DNA from: Planctomycetota bacterium | GTDB taxonomy: Bacteria > Planctomycetota > Phycisphaerae > UBA1845 > Fen-1342 | Direction of reading: 5' to 3' | DNA: 48,168 nt | Assembly (NCBI GenBank): GCA_018814045.1 | Contig: JAHJAR010000303.1 | Location: 1-48,168, forward strand | Shown here: positions 26,834 to 35,745 of the stretch, in pieces | How positions within the stretch are numbered: position 1 is the first letter of the stretch | Layout of the letters: each line of letters opens with the position of its first letter | Notes under the pieces: generated by a model | What the model was told of the DNA's origin: nothing | The model's database searches: none | Seen by the model: only the letters and a program-made list of their open reading frames with translations | Translations under genes and position numbers: made by a program

Positions 26834-27059
26834 CGCCAGCGCCAGAAGCAGGTGAACCGTGCAAACCGAGCGACGCCGCTGCTTCTGTCGTCCTGTGTGA
26901 AATCGTCACTTTCCCGCCACTCTTCCCGCCTGCCGACGCCTAACCTACAATAGGATCTTCGTCCGAGCGGCAGGGGACACGCGCGGGCCCGGATAATGCC
27001 CTCGCCGCCGGCCTCTGGACGGCAAAACCGAATCGGTAGTCACCGCCGGGAACCCGCCG

Positions 27060-27440
27060 ATGGAACACGTCAATCTGCTTGCGGCGTGGATCGGTATCCT
27101 CCTCGGGGTAATCGCCGGTGCGATTCAGGGCATGTTCTATCACCAGGACGAATGGCTCGGCGGCTACACCTCGTGGCGCCGCCGCATGCTGCGACTCGCA
27201 CACATTTCGTTCTTCGGCCTGGCGCTGATCAACCTGGCGTATGCTGTCACCGTCTCGCTCCTTGGAAGACCGAACACCGCGCCCTGGCCCGGCCGCCTGT
27301 TTCTCCTCGGCGCCATCGCGATGCCTTCCATCTGTTACCTGTCCGCCATACGGAAGCCCCTGCGCCACCTCTTTGCGATCCCTGTGACCGCGGTGCTTGT
27401 TGGCGCGGCCTGGTTCATATGGGAGGAATTTCTGCGATGA
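27060..27440 (+). CDS. Small four-helix membrane protein, upstream partner of radical SAM gene
   Basis: 126 aa with four predicted transmembrane helices (LLAAWIGILLGVIAGAIQG, LAHISFFGLALINLAYAV, RLFLLGAIAMPSICYLSA, IPVTAVLVGAAWFIW) and short charged loops. It contains H, Y and W residues near helix ends (MFYHQDEW, RLAHISF) but no recognised metal motif. Its TGA overlaps the ATG of the next gene (ATGA), so the two are translationally coupled. The family is not recognised. Context suggests a membrane subunit or substrate-presenting partner of the radical SAM enzyme; that is inference. Confidence 0.7.
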   Translation: MEHVNLLAAWIGILLGVIAGAIQGMFYHQDEWLGGYTSWRRRMLRLAHISFFGLALINLAYAVTVSLLGRPNTAPWPGRLFLLGAIAMPSICYLSAIRKPLRHLFAIPVTAVLVGAAWFIWEEFLR

Positions 27441-28774
27441 GAATCGGCCTGATCGCCATGAGCGGCATTCGCGTCTGTGACGAAGAACTGCTGCGCATGG
27501 GGCTCACGCTGCCAGGCTTCGTCGAGCGCAGCAAGGTCATCGCTGCCCTGCCCAGCCTCGGGCTGCTGACGCTGGCCGGTATGACCCCACCGGAACACGA
27601 CGTCGCGTACCTCGAGGTTGCCGACTTGGCGCAGTGCCGCGCTGCCGGACCGATCCCTGACGACTTCGACCTGGTCGGCATCAGCAGTTACAGCGCGCAG
27701 ATTGATGAGGCGTACAAGCTGGCAGACCTCTACCGTGCGCAAGGCACTCCGGTTGTGCTCGGCGGATTGCATGTCTCCAGCCTTCCGGAGGAAGGTCGGC
27801 AGCACGGTGACGCGGTCGTCGTCGGTGAAGGCGAGTTGAGCTGGCCGCGCGTGCTCGCCGACGCCCAGCACGGCAAGTTGCAGCCGCTGTACGAGCCCGA
27901 GGGGGCTGAGTTTGACCTGGCGGATGCGCCGATGCCGGCCTTCGAGCTACTCGATATCGACAGATATAACCGGCTGACCGTGCAGACGAGCCGCGGCTGC
28001 CCACACGTCTGCGAGTTCTGCGCCAGTTCGATTCTGGTTTCCAAGCGCTACAAGCAGAAACCGCTCGCCCGCGTACTGGCAGAAATCGACCGGATTCGCT
28101 CTTTGTGGAAACGCCCTTTCATCGAGTTGGCGGACGACAATACGTTCATCAACCGCGCGTACTGGAGAGAGTTGCTGCCGCAGCTTCGGGACCGACATGT
28201 GCGGTGGTTCACCGAGACCGACATTTCACTTGCGGCGGATCCGGAGTTGCTGACGCTTATGCGGGGTGCCGGATGCGCCCAGGTTCTCATCGGCCTCGAG
28301 AGTCCGACCCAGGATGCACTCGACGGCATCGAGGTCCGTGGTAACTGGAAGCAGAAGCAATGGCCCCACTACCGCGAGGCGATTCGCACTATCCAGTCGC
28401 ACGGCATCGGCGTCAACGGCTGCTTCGTCGTTGGGCTCGACGGCCACGGGCCGGCGATCTTCGACCAGATCTACGACTTCGTCCGCGAGACCGAGTTGCA
28501 GGAAGTCCAGATTACGCTGCTGACCCCGTTTCCCGGCACGCCGCTGTACGACCGCTTGCGCTCCGCTGGGCGCATTCTGGAAGATGGCGCGTGGCGCACG
28601 TGCACGCTGTTCGATGTGAACTTCCAGCCGCAGCACATGAGCCCCGACGAGTTGCGCGAGGGCTTCCGCCACCTGGGCGCGCGGCTTTACAGCGAGGAGT
28701 TCACCCGCTGGCGCCGCGACCGATTCCGCCAAACGCTGCGCTGTGCGGCCAGAGCTCACCCAGAGGACCACTGA
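27437..28774 (+). CDS. B12-binding radical SAM protein
   Basis: A 445-aa enzyme. Residues 1-170 are a cobalamin-binding-type domain (VGISSYSAQIDEAYKLADLY, VVLGGLHVSSLPEE, DAVVVGEGELSWP). The 4Fe-4S motif is TSRGCPHVCEFCASS, followed by FIELADDNTFIN and GCAQVLIGLESPTQDALDG, which form the SAM barrel. A C-terminal region of about 100 residues (QITLLTPFPGTPLYDRL) completes the architecture common to B12-type methylases, cyclases and bond-forming enzymes, including those acting on lipids and bacteriochlorophyll. Its start overlaps the upstream membrane gene by 4 bp, and the next membrane gene begins two bases after its stop. The reaction cannot be told from sequence alone. Confidence 0.87.
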   Translation: MRIGLIAMSGIRVCDEELLRMGLTLPGFVERSKVIAALPSLGLLTLAGMTPPEHDVAYLEVADLAQCRAAGPIPDDFDLVGISSYSAQIDEAYKLADLYRAQGTPVVLGGLHVSSLPEEGRQHGDAVVVGEGELSWPRVLADAQHGKLQPLYEPEGAEFDLADAPMPAFELLDIDRYNRLTVQTSRGCPHVCEFCASSILVSKRYKQKPLARVLAEIDRIRSLWKRPFIELADDNTFINRAYWRELLPQLRDRHVRWFTETDISLAADPELLTLMRGAGCAQVLIGLESPTQDALDGIEVRGNWKQKQWPHYREAIRTIQSHGIGVNGCFVVGLDGHGPAIFDQIYDFVRETELQEVQITLLTPFPGTPLYDRLRSAGRILEDGAWRTCTLFDVNFQPQHMSPDELREGFRHLGARLYSEEFTRWRRDRFRQTLRCAARAHPEDH

Positions 28775-28775
28775 G

Positions 28776-29207
28776 ATGCGTTCCACACGGTCGATTACCT
28801 TGCTGTTCACGGGCGCGGCGATCTACGACGGGGTGCTGGGCGTGGCGTTTATCGTCTTCCCGGCCGCGTTGTATCACCGCTTCGGCGTCACGCCCCCGAA
28901 CCACTGGGGGTATGTCGATTTCGGCGCGGCGCTGCTGATCGTCTTTGCGCTGATGTTCGTCAATATCGCCCGCCGTCCACAGGCAAACCGCAACCTGATT
29001 CCGTACGGTGTCCTGCTGAAGCTATCGTACTGCGCCGTTGTATTCCGGTACTGGCTGGCCGAGGATATTCCGGGCATGTGGAAACCGCTCGCCTTCGCTG
29101 ACGCCGCGTTCGTGCTCGCGTTCCTGTGGGCGTACGTCGCTATCGGTGGGGCCAAGCGACCGGAAGATCCAGCGCGTCAGCCGGAAACCAGCGCTGGTTC
29201 CCCCTAA
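28776..29207 (+). CDS. Small four-helix membrane protein, downstream partner of radical SAM gene
   Basis: 143 aa with four transmembrane helices (ITLLFTGAAIYDGVLGVAFIVF, YVDFGAALLIVFALMFVNIA, NLIPYGVLLKLSYCAVVFRYW, PLAFADAAFVLAFLWAYVAIG) and a polar C-terminal tail. The ATG lies one base after the preceding TGA, so the three genes 27060-29207 form one operon. It does not look homologous to the 126-aa protein at the other end. Family not recognised. Confidence 0.72.
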   Translation: MRSTRSITLLFTGAAIYDGVLGVAFIVFPAALYHRFGVTPPNHWGYVDFGAALLIVFALMFVNIARRPQANRNLIPYGVLLKLSYCAVVFRYWLAEDIPGMWKPLAFADAAFVLAFLWAYVAIGGAKRPEDPARQPETSAGSP

Positions 29208-29394
29208 AGCCAGTCTGTGTGACTTCGTTGGGGGCTGTTCCTCCGCACACTGCGTACGGTCACCCGACCCGGCTGTGTCCATCCCGCGCGCTACCTTTGC
29301 GCAAGGCAGTGGGCGACTCAGTTCAATTCGAAAGGGATAACTCAACCCCGCGGGTACTTGCTCCTATCGTCACGGGGGCACCCAACAGACCGGC

Positions 29395-30300
29395 TCAGCC
29401 GGGCAAATCCGGCGGCGCGTCGTCGCGCCCGGAGCCGCTGAAGAGCACGTTTGAGGGTTGGTCATCAACAGTCTCGGTGTCCACAAAAGCTCCCCCGGGC
29501 AGAACCCGGTATCCAAGCCACTCCGGAGTGCGGGTCTCACCGTGTCCATCGCAGAAGATTGTGTTGACCTTGCCACCGTGGCGCGGATCGACGGCGGCGC
29601 GCGGGCTGTCGGCGTCACCACTGCCACGGTCGCAAGTCGGCGTCAGGCGCGGCGGGTCCAGCGTCCAGCCGTGGTTGCCCAGGGCCGTGTAGCAGTTCTC
29701 GCCATCGTTGCGATATGGTTGCCGCTCGGTCGCTGGCACACCGGCCGCGGTGCCCATGCAATCGGCCGCCATGACAGTCGAGGCGAAATTGCTGATTCGC
29801 GAGCGATTGACCGGGAAGTTGTGGTAGAAGCCGTTTGTTTTGCGCGCGTTGCCGAGAAACTGGTGGTTGTAGCCGTAGGCGTAGTTGCGTTCGTCGATCC
29901 ACTCCGGCACGGTCGGACATTGGTAGACGCGGCTGTCGTAGTCCTGGCGGTCATCGGTCAGGCTGGGCTGGTTGAAGGCGAAGACGCCCACATAGTGCCC
30001 CATCGTCGCCACCCAGCGTGGCCGGTACTTGCGCCCGTTGCCGACGGTGTACCAGTTGGCCGGATTGCTCGTTCCGCCCGGTGCCTTGGCATAGCGTCCT
30101 GGCAGGCACACATCGTGGTTGTCGTCAGCGTACATATGCCAACCGTGGGAAAGCTGGCGCAGGTTTGAAAGACACAAGGTCGTGCGGGCCTGGCCCCGGG
30201 CGCCGGACAGCGCGGGCAAGAGCAGCGCAGTCAACAGGGCGATGATGGATATGACGACCAGTAACTCAATCAACGTGAAAGCGGTTTCACGGACGCGCAT
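29395..30300 (-). CDS. DUF1559-type prepilin-like protein with H-X9-DG motif
   Basis: 301 aa. The N-terminus is a type IV prepilin / type II pseudopilin leader, [23 protein letters not shown], with cleavage expected before Phe8 and the conserved Glu at mature position 5 (Glu12). The C-terminal half has the planctomycete H-X9-DG motif ([14 protein letters not shown]). Such proteins are greatly expanded in planctomycetes and are thought to be exported or assembled by a type II-like system. The Cys-rich middle (CPTVPEW, ADCMG, ENCY, TCDRG) may form disulfides. The ATG at 30300 is preceded by GGGAGGAA. Divergent from the phosphatase gene. Confidence 0.9.
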   Translation of the reverse strand: MRVRETAFTLIELLVVISIIALLTALLLPALSGARGQARTTLCLSNLRQLSHGWHMYADDNHDVCLPGRYAKAPGGTSNPANWYTVGNGRKYRPRWVATMGHYVGVFAFNQPSLTDDRQDYDSRVYQCPTVPEWIDERNYAYGYNHQFLGNARKTNGFYHNFPVNRSRISNFASTVMAADCMGTAAGVPATERQPYRNDGENCYTALGNHGWTLDPPRLTPTCDRGSGDADSPRAAVDPRHGGKVNTIFCDGHGETRTPEWLGYRVLPGGAFVDTETVDDQPSNVLFSGSGRDDAPPDLPG

Positions 30301-30611
30301 GGCGTTTCCTCCCAGATCTCATCTCCGCCGCTGGTGCTCTCGAAAACACAGCGTTCCCTACCTGATGAATCCAAACCGCCAAGCCCCGCCGCCTGCCCGG
30401 CTTCGCCCCGGAGTATAGCGCCCGGCATGTGTCTCGGCCATACGTCAGGCGTTCCTCAGCGCTGGCCAGGGTAAAGCGCGAACACTCGCTATGCCGGTCA
30501 CGTAGGCGCCTCCGCCGTAAACGCCGTTTGCCAGAGCGCGGCGTTCCGTGATAATGGGTGATTCCAGCGACCCGCGCGGGCCGGCCGAGCGCCGCGCGGC
30601 CGGCAGAGGTT
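30301..30611. other. Divergent intergenic region, 311 bp
   Basis: It lies between the prepilin-like gene and the PocR-GAF phosphatase gene. It must carry both promoters, but no clear sigma-70 pair was found. No coding sequence is supported; the phosphatase frame is open from 30558, but its family sequence begins at 30612. Confidence 0.4.
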
Positions 30612-32357
30612 ATGCTTCGGGAACTGCTCGATCTCGCCTTACTCGAGGATTTTGCCCACGGTCTGGCGCGCGCCTGTCGCCTGCGGGTGTGCATCTTCGA
30701 CGTCACCGGCCAGTTGGTGGCGGCTTCGCCGGCCGCCAGCCGGTTCGCGCGGCTGACCGGCCATCGCCCGGCAGTCATCCCGGCCCACCCCAAGATGACG
30801 CGTGTCCCGGCGCACGATCCACCCGGCAGCGTGGCCTTCATCGCCAGCGGTCCCGTGTGGTACATCGTGGCCCCGGTTTATCTGGAGCGCAAACGCGTCG
30901 GCTTTGTAGGCGTCGGCGAATTCCGTCCCCCCGCACCTGGCGCCGATCAGCGCCACCACCGCGACGAACCGCTGGTCAGTGACTCCGAGGAAGTCCAGCG
31001 CGCCTGGATGGGGCTCGCCCGCCTCCAGCACGCCGGCAATGCGCGGCCCGTCGTGACCGCCCGCTGGGCGGCGCGCATGCTCGCCGACCGCTGCCGCCGG
31101 GAGTCGCGTGTCCAGAGCATCGCCGCCGAGCTGTCGCTGGTCGGCGACATCGCCGAGTTGCTCAGCGGGACGCTGGGCCTGCAAACCATCCTCGATCGCA
31201 TTGTGGCCGAGACCGCCCGCGTCATGCGCTGTCGCTTCTGCACCATGCGGCTGTACGATCCGGTCACTGATGAGCTCACGCTACAGGCCGGACACAATCT
31301 TCCCAAGCGCTACCTGAACAAGGGCCGCCTGCTGCGCTCCGAGAGCCCGATCGATCACGAGGCCCTCAACGGGAACATCGTGTACATCGAAGATGTGGGG
31401 CGCGACTCCCGCTTCCGCTACCCCGAAGAAGCCCGCCGCGCCGGCATGGTCAGCGTCCTGACCGCCGGCATGATGTACCGCAACCAGCCTGTCGGCGTTC
31501 TCCGCGTGTATACCGACCGCAGGCAGCGTTTCCGGCGTCTCCAGCAGCATCTGCTGCGTGCCGTCGCATCGCAGGCAGCCACGGCGATTGTCCACGCGCG
31601 CCTGATCGAGGAACGCCTGCGCAACGCCGAGACGCAGCGTCAGCTCGAGCTCGCCGGCGACGTGCAGTCGCGTATGGTCCGGATCCCTCCCCCGCACCAT
31701 CCGCTGCTTCAGACCGCCTTCGTCTTTCAACCCAGCTCACACGTGGGGGGCGACTTCTGCGACTTCCTGACGCTGGGCGACGGCCGCCTCGCCGCGGTCG
31801 TGGCCGACGTCGTTGGCAAGGGGATACCGGCCTCGTTGCAGATGGCCTCGGTCCGCGGGGCGCTGCGCGCCACAGCGGAGCATACTACCGACCTGGGCCA
31901 GTTGGCAATGCTGGTCAACCGCCACGTCTGCCGTGAGACGCTGGTGTCCGAGTTCGTCACGCTGGCCCTGGTTGCCTTCGACCCTTCCGCACGCCGGCTG
32001 GGGTATTGCAGCGCCGGGCACGAACCCCTGCTGCTGCTGCGGAACGGCCAGGTCGAGCAGGTGGAAGAGGCCGGTCTCGTGCTCGGGATCTTCCCGGAGG
32101 AGCGCTATCGTGAGTCGTCACTCGCGCTCCAGCCCGACGACTTCCTCCTGCTGTACACCGACGGCGCCGTGGAAGCAATGAACTTCGAAGGCGAGTTGTT
32201 CGGCCGCGAACGCCTCCGCACCGCCGTCCAGCAGTACGGCAGCCTGGATCCCGAGCAGACTCTGCGCAATATCGTTTGGGACATCCGCCGCTTCGCCGGG
32301 CTGGCCGAGCAATCCGACGATCTCACGTTGGTCGGCGTCAGGGTCAGCGCGTCCTGA
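30612..32357 (+). CDS. PocR-GAF-SpoIIE (PP2C-type) signalling phosphatase
   Basis: A 581-aa cytoplasmic signalling protein. Residues about 5-150 form a PocR-type sensory domain (LLDLALLEDFAHGLARACRLRVCIFD begins it, in two adjoining stretches). A GAF domain covers about 185-335 (LQTILDRIVAETARVM, GVLRVYTDRRQRF). A short coiled linker RQLELAGDVQSRMVR leads to the SpoIIE/RsbU-type PP2C domain (about 370-581). Metal-binding motifs are VGGDFCDF, AVVADVVGKGIPASL, LLLYTDGAVEAMN and the final SDDLTLV. Such enzymes dephosphorylate anti-sigma-factor antagonists in partner-switching systems. No sigma factor, STAS or anti-sigma gene is adjacent. The start at ATG 30612 follows AGAGG. Convergent with the DUF4097 gene, 13 bp apart. 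Confidence 0.88.
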   Translation: MLRELLDLALLEDFAHGLARACRLRVCIFDVTGQLVAASPAASRFARLTGHRPAVIPAHPKMTRVPAHDPPGSVAFIASGPVWYIVAPVYLERKRVGFVGVGEFRPPAPGADQRHHRDEPLVSDSEEVQRAWMGLARLQHAGNARPVVTARWAARMLADRCRRESRVQSIAAELSLVGDIAELLSGTLGLQTILDRIVAETARVMRCRFCTMRLYDPVTDELTLQAGHNLPKRYLNKGRLLRSESPIDHEALNGNIVYIEDVGRDSRFRYPEEARRAGMVSVLTAGMMYRNQPVGVLRVYTDRRQRFRRLQQHLLRAVASQAATAIVHARLIEERLRNAETQRQLELAGDVQSRMVRIPPPHHPLLQTAFVFQPSSHVGGDFCDFLTLGDGRLAAVVADVVGKGIPASLQMASVRGALRATAEHTTDLGQLAMLVNRHVCRETLVSEFVTLALVAFDPSARRLGYCSAGHEPLLLLRNGQVEQVEEAGLVLGIFPEERYRESSLALQPDDFLLLYTDGAVEAMNFEGELFGRERLRTAVQQYGSLDPEQTLRNIVWDIRRFAGLAEQSDDLTLVGVRVSAS

Positions 32358-32370
32358 CAGCCGGCGCCGG

Positions 32371-33309
32371 TCAACGGCACTCGATGGTAACCGATCCGTT
32401 CGATGTGACGGCTTTGACTGTTCCGCCGCCGCCGTTCAGCTTCGCCCGCAGGCTGTGTTTGCGTTTTTCCTCGGCGCTGACCGCAGCGCCGCCCGAATTG
32501 AGATTCACCCTCCCGTTGCTCGTCGCGATATCTACATCGGCCGCGAAGTCCGCCGGCAACTGCACGTTAATGGAACCGTTGCTGCTCCTCAGGACGACGC
32601 TTCCGTCTGCGGGGGGCGTCACGTTCACGCCGATTCGACCGTTGGATGTGTGCACGTCGAGACTGCCGTGAACACCCTCGGCCTGCACGGCCCCGTTCGA
32701 TGTCTCCAGCCGGCACGTGCCGTCGATCCCGCTGGCCCTGATCTTGCCGTTGCTCGTCGTAAGGGTGACATTCCCGACGACTTTCTCGATGCTGATCGCG
32801 CCGTTGCTGGTGCGCGCGTCCACCGTACCGACAACGTCTTCAGTCACTACGCGACCGTTGCTCGTATGCAGCAGCAGTTCGTCCTTCAACCCATGGACTG
32901 TGATGGCACCGTTGCCCGTCCGGATGTCCGCCGCGCACGCCGCGGGAAGCAGGATATCGAAGCTGGCTCCGACCAAGAGATTCGCGAGCGTATCGGGGTA
33001 CTCCAACTCCACCATGAAGACCGTCGCATCGGTCACGTCCGCCTGGGCGGTGATCGTCAGCAGCGCGAGATTCTCCTCCGCTTCGGCCAACGTCACACCG
33101 CCGGCAGTCTTCGTCCCAGTGATCTTCACCTCGCCCACATCAGCCGTACGCACCCCCACGCCGCCGTTGCGCGTCCGCACGACGATGCGCTGATAATCCT
33201 GCCACGGGGCGCTCAGCGCGAAATCCTCACTGGCCTGCACCAGCGAACGACAGCCAAACATCCCACCCGCCATCAGCACCAGCAACGGCAAAATGATCCG
33301 ACGTCTCAT
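32371..33309 (-). CDS. DUF4097-like lipoprotein with TSNG repeats
   Basis: 312 aa. The signal peptide ends with a lipobox-like GMFGC (Cys20), so it is probably a lipoprotein. The C-terminal two-thirds consists of about nine repeats centred on a turn T-[SG]-N-G, spaced roughly 19-20 residues apart (TGNGAI, TSNGRV, TSNGAI, TSNGKI, TSNGAV, TSNGRI, SSNGSI, TSNGRV, TSNGSV). This is the right-handed beta-helix arrangement of DUF4097/adhesin-like domains. Function unknown; often cell-envelope associated. The ATG at 33309 is preceded by GGGAG. It follows the ribosomal cluster on the same strand but is separated by a hairpin at 33583-33607. Confidence 0.8.
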   Translation of the reverse strand: MRRRIILPLLVLMAGGMFGCRSLVQASEDFALSAPWQDYQRIVVRTRNGGVGVRTADVGEVKITGTKTAGGVTLAEAEENLALLTITAQADVTDATVFMVELEYPDTLANLLVGASFDILLPAACAADIRTGNGAITVHGLKDELLLHTSNGRVVTEDVVGTVDARTSNGAISIEKVVGNVTLTTSNGKIRASGIDGTCRLETSNGAVQAEGVHGSLDVHTSNGRIGVNVTPPADGSVVLRSSNGSINVQLPADFAADVDIATSNGRVNLNSGGAAVSAEEKRKHSLRAKLNGGGGTVKAVTSNGSVTIECR

Positions 33310-33646
33310 GGTAGACTCCCGGCTCCCACGGCCTCGTCCACAAGCCAAATACGCTCCCAGATGCGCGCTTCGGTCAGCACACACCGACCAAGCCAGCTCT
33401 GACGTATTCGCGCCGCACGCGGCGTAATTCGCAGGCCCGCCCATAGAACCCTGAAATCCTGCTCGGAATCGCAAGTGACAGCCGGCCAGCAGCGCCAGAT
33501 GGGCGGTCAGCGACTCCGCGATCGCCGCCTCCCGCGTTCTCACCATCTGCCGCGGCCGCCCGCGCAGGCCCACAAAGACGCCGAGCCCGACGCACGCCGC
33601 CGGGCTCTCGCGATCTGGTCGCCTTGGGGTTGCCGGGCTGACGTCG
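33310..33646. other. Intergenic region downstream of rplL, 337 bp
   Basis: No gene is supported. It contains a hairpin candidate at 33583-33607 and presumably the promoter of the DUF4097 gene. The usual rpoB is not here. Confidence 0.4.
33583..33607 (-). terminator. Hairpin after rplL, candidate operon terminator
   Basis: GAGCCCG and CGGGCTC form a perfect 7-bp stem with an 11-nt loop, 40 bp beyond the rplL stop in the reading direction. On the minus strand it is followed by GGCGTCTTTGTG, a weak T-tract. Confidence 0.45.
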
Positions 33647-34066
33647 CTACTCGAGGGCGACGGTCGCGCCGGCTTCCTCGAGCTGCTTCTGCCACTTCTC
33701 GGCCTCTTCCTTGGTGGCGCCCTCGAGCACCGCCTTCGGCGCGGCATCCACGAGGGCCTTCGCTTCCTTGAGGCCCAGGTCGCTGCGGGCTTGACGCACG
33801 ACCTTGATGACTTGCAGCTTCTTGTCGCCCGCGGCCTTGATGACCACGTTGAACTCTGTCTGCTCCTCGGCCTCAGCGGCCCCACCGGCGTCACCCATGG
33901 GCATGGCCGCCATCACCGCCCCACCGGCCGCCGGCTCGATCCCGTAGTTGTCCTTCAGGTAGTCCGTCAGTTCCTTGGCCTGCACCAGGGTCAGACCGAC
34001 TATCCTGTCGCCCAGCTCTTTGATCGCCGCGTTGAATTCGCGTTCTACGACTGCTTCTTCTGCCAT
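33647..34066 (-). CDS. rplL: Large ribosomal subunit protein L7/L12 (bL12)
   Basis: 139 aa. The N-terminal dimerisation domain (residues 1-45, [19 protein letters not shown]) is followed by an Ala/Gly/Met hinge and the factor-binding C-terminal domain ([36 protein letters not shown], ending ATVALE). It forms the flexible stalk that recruits EF-Tu and EF-G. Somewhat longer than E. coli (121 aa). It follows rplJ with a 118-bp gap and is the last gene of the cluster. Confidence 0.96.
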   Translation of the reverse strand: MAEEAVVEREFNAAIKELGDRIVGLTLVQAKELTDYLKDNYGIEPAAGGAVMAAMPMGDAGGAAEAEEQTEFNVVIKAAGDKKLQVIKVVRQARSDLGLKEAKALVDAAPKAVLEGATKEEAEKWQKQLEEAGATVALE

Positions 34067-34184
34067 GACCGTCGTCTCCGTCTTATCGCATCTTCGCTCG
34101 CCCCAATAGCTGAGACCCCCGTGGTCCCATTTAATCCGCCAGGCGGAGCAGTCGGGCGCGAACCGTTTTTGTCCACTGTCACCA

Positions 34185-34724
34185 CTACGCCGCGGCCGGC
34201 GTTTCTTCCTTCTCCAGTTTCTCGATCAGCGTCTTCAGGCAGCCGGCGATGCTGCCGCCGCCGGAGAGAATCGCGGCCAGCAGGTTGCCGCCGGGAGCGA
34301 GCGCCAGGCTGGCCAGCCTGGCCTGCAAATCCTCCTTGGTGGGCATCTTCGAGAGCTGCCCGACGCGCGCCTCGTCGAGATACTCGCCCTCGAGCACCGC
34401 CCCGCGCATGCGCAGGCCCTTGATCCTCTTCATCCACTCTTCGACCAGCTTGGCCACGTCGATCAGCGACTCGCCGCCCGTGAGCAGCGCCGACGGCCCG
34501 CTCATGGCTCCCGCCAGGCGCGCCAGCGGCCCGTCACCACAAGCCCGCCGAAACAGCGAGTTCTTGACGATCTCCAGGCACATTTGGCGTTCGCGCAATT
34601 CGCCGCGGAATTCGTTGGTTGTGTTGCCATCTGCGCCAACGAGTTCGACCCACAGCGCGCTGTTCAACTCGGCGTAACGCGTTCGCAGTTCGTCGGTGAC
34701 CAGTTCTTTTACCAGCTTGCTCAT
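34185..34724 (-). CDS. rplJ: Large ribosomal subunit protein L10 (uL10)
   Basis: 179 aa. It anchors the L7/L12 stalk to 23S rRNA. The segment [16 protein letters not shown] matches the VxKNTLxRRA signature, and GPSALLTGG the family loop. The C-terminal helix ([14 protein letters not shown]) is the L12-binding site. It begins only 6 bp after rplA, so the long L10-binding leader known between rplA and rplJ in enterobacteria cannot be present here. Confidence 0.95.
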   Translation of the reverse strand: MSKLVKELVTDELRTRYAELNSALWVELVGADGNTTNEFRGELRERQMCLEIVKNSLFRRACGDGPLARLAGAMSGPSALLTGGESLIDVAKLVEEWMKRIKGLRMRGAVLEGEYLDEARVGQLSKMPTKEDLQARLASLALAPGGNLLAAILSGGGSIAGCLKTLIEKLEKEETPAAA

Positions 34725-34730
34725 GACCGT

Positions 34731-35429
34731 TTACTCCAGACCGCTTCCGGCGGAGGTATCCACCGTCACCGCCGGCGTCATCGTCCCACTGAGGCAGACT
34801 CGCTTGAGATACTGGCCCTTGGCCGCCGACGGCTTCATCCGCCGAATGTGGCCGATGAAAGCAACGATGTTCTCCTTGAGGTCGTCGTCGGAGAAGCTGA
34901 TCTTGCCCATCGCCGCGTGGACGTTGCCGCCGTTATCGTTGCGAAACTCGACCTTGCCCGCCGCATACTCGCGGACGGCGGTCGCCACATCGGGCGTGAC
35001 CGTGCCGCTCTTGGGCGAGGGCATCTTACCCTGCGGACCGAGGACGCGGCCCAGCTTGCCCACCTTGCCCATGAGCGAGGGGTGGGCCACGGCCACGTCA
35101 AAGTCGAGCCAGCCTTCCTGGATCTTCTGGACCAGCTCGTCGGCGCCGGCTTCGATGGCGCCCGCTTCCTTGGCGGCCTCCGCGTCGGCCTCGCTGCAAA
35201 ACGCGATGACACGCTTGGTCTTGCCGATTCCTTTGGGCAAGCTCACCGAGCCGCGGATCATCTGATCAGCCTGCTTAGGATCGATCCCCAGGTGGCAAAC
35301 CAGATCCACCGATTGATCGAACTTGGGCTTGGAGAAGGATTTGACCCGCTTGATCGCCTCGTCCAGCGCAATGGGGCCGGCGGGTACTTTCTGGATGTCT
35401 TTCTTGTAGCGCTTGCCGCGATATCGCAT
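34731..35429 (-). CDS. rplA: Large ribosomal subunit protein L1 (uL1)
   Basis: 232 aa, normal for L1. It begins MRYRGKRYKKDI and contains FDQSVDLVCHLGIDPKQADQ, RGSVSLPKGIGKTKRV, and the conserved GRVLGPQGKMPSPKSGTVTPDV. It forms the mobile L1 stalk near the exit site and is often a translational repressor of its own operon. The ATG follows GGGAG. It lies 85 bp after the small gene at 35515-35745. Confidence 0.96.
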   Translation of the reverse strand: MRYRGKRYKKDIQKVPAGPIALDEAIKRVKSFSKPKFDQSVDLVCHLGIDPKQADQMIRGSVSLPKGIGKTKRVIAFCSEADAEAAKEAGAIEAGADELVQKIQEGWLDFDVAVAHPSLMGKVGKLGRVLGPQGKMPSPKSGTVTPDVATAVREYAAGKVEFRNDNGGNVHAAMGKISFSDDDLKENIVAFIGHIRRMKPSAAKGQYLKRVCLSGTMTPAVTVDTSAGSGLE

Positions 35430-35514
35430 CGCAAAGCTCCCACTTTGAGTATTACGGCCCGTGGTACGGCCTCACATTGTCTGGCGAGCTGCCGTGCTCA
35501 CCCACCCCAGCTCT

Positions 35515-35745
35515 TCACCTCCCGGGATCGTTCCAACCCGTGCTCAGCGTTCGCGCCTCGGGGTCGAAGAACACCGTCTCGTCCTTCTGCACCAGTTCGA
35601 GCAGGACCGGGATTGACGCTACGTCCACGATCGCCAACTGGTGCTGCTGACCGTCTTCGGTTTCGACCGCAAAAGTCCACTCGACGACGTTCTGGCGGAA
35701 CTTCGCCGCCACCTGGTACTTGTCTACGTGTCGCCCGGGATCCAT
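35515..35745 (-). CDS. 76-aa protein of unknown function inside the ribosomal operon
   Basis: It begins on the ATG that overlaps the rplK stop by one base (TGATG), a typical translational-coupling arrangement, and lies between rplK and rplA on the same strand. The sequence is soluble and mixed: KYQVAAKFRQNVVEWTFAVE, then HQLAIVDVASIPVLLELVQKDET, ending TGWNDPGR. It looks like a small alpha/beta domain, with no Cys, signal or membrane segment. I do not recognise the family. Its position suggests a ribosome- or translation-related role, but that is inference. Confidence 0.65.
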   Translation of the reverse strand: MDPGRHVDKYQVAAKFRQNVVEWTFAVETEDGQQHQLAIVDVASIPVLLELVQKDETVFFDPEARTLSTGWNDPGR

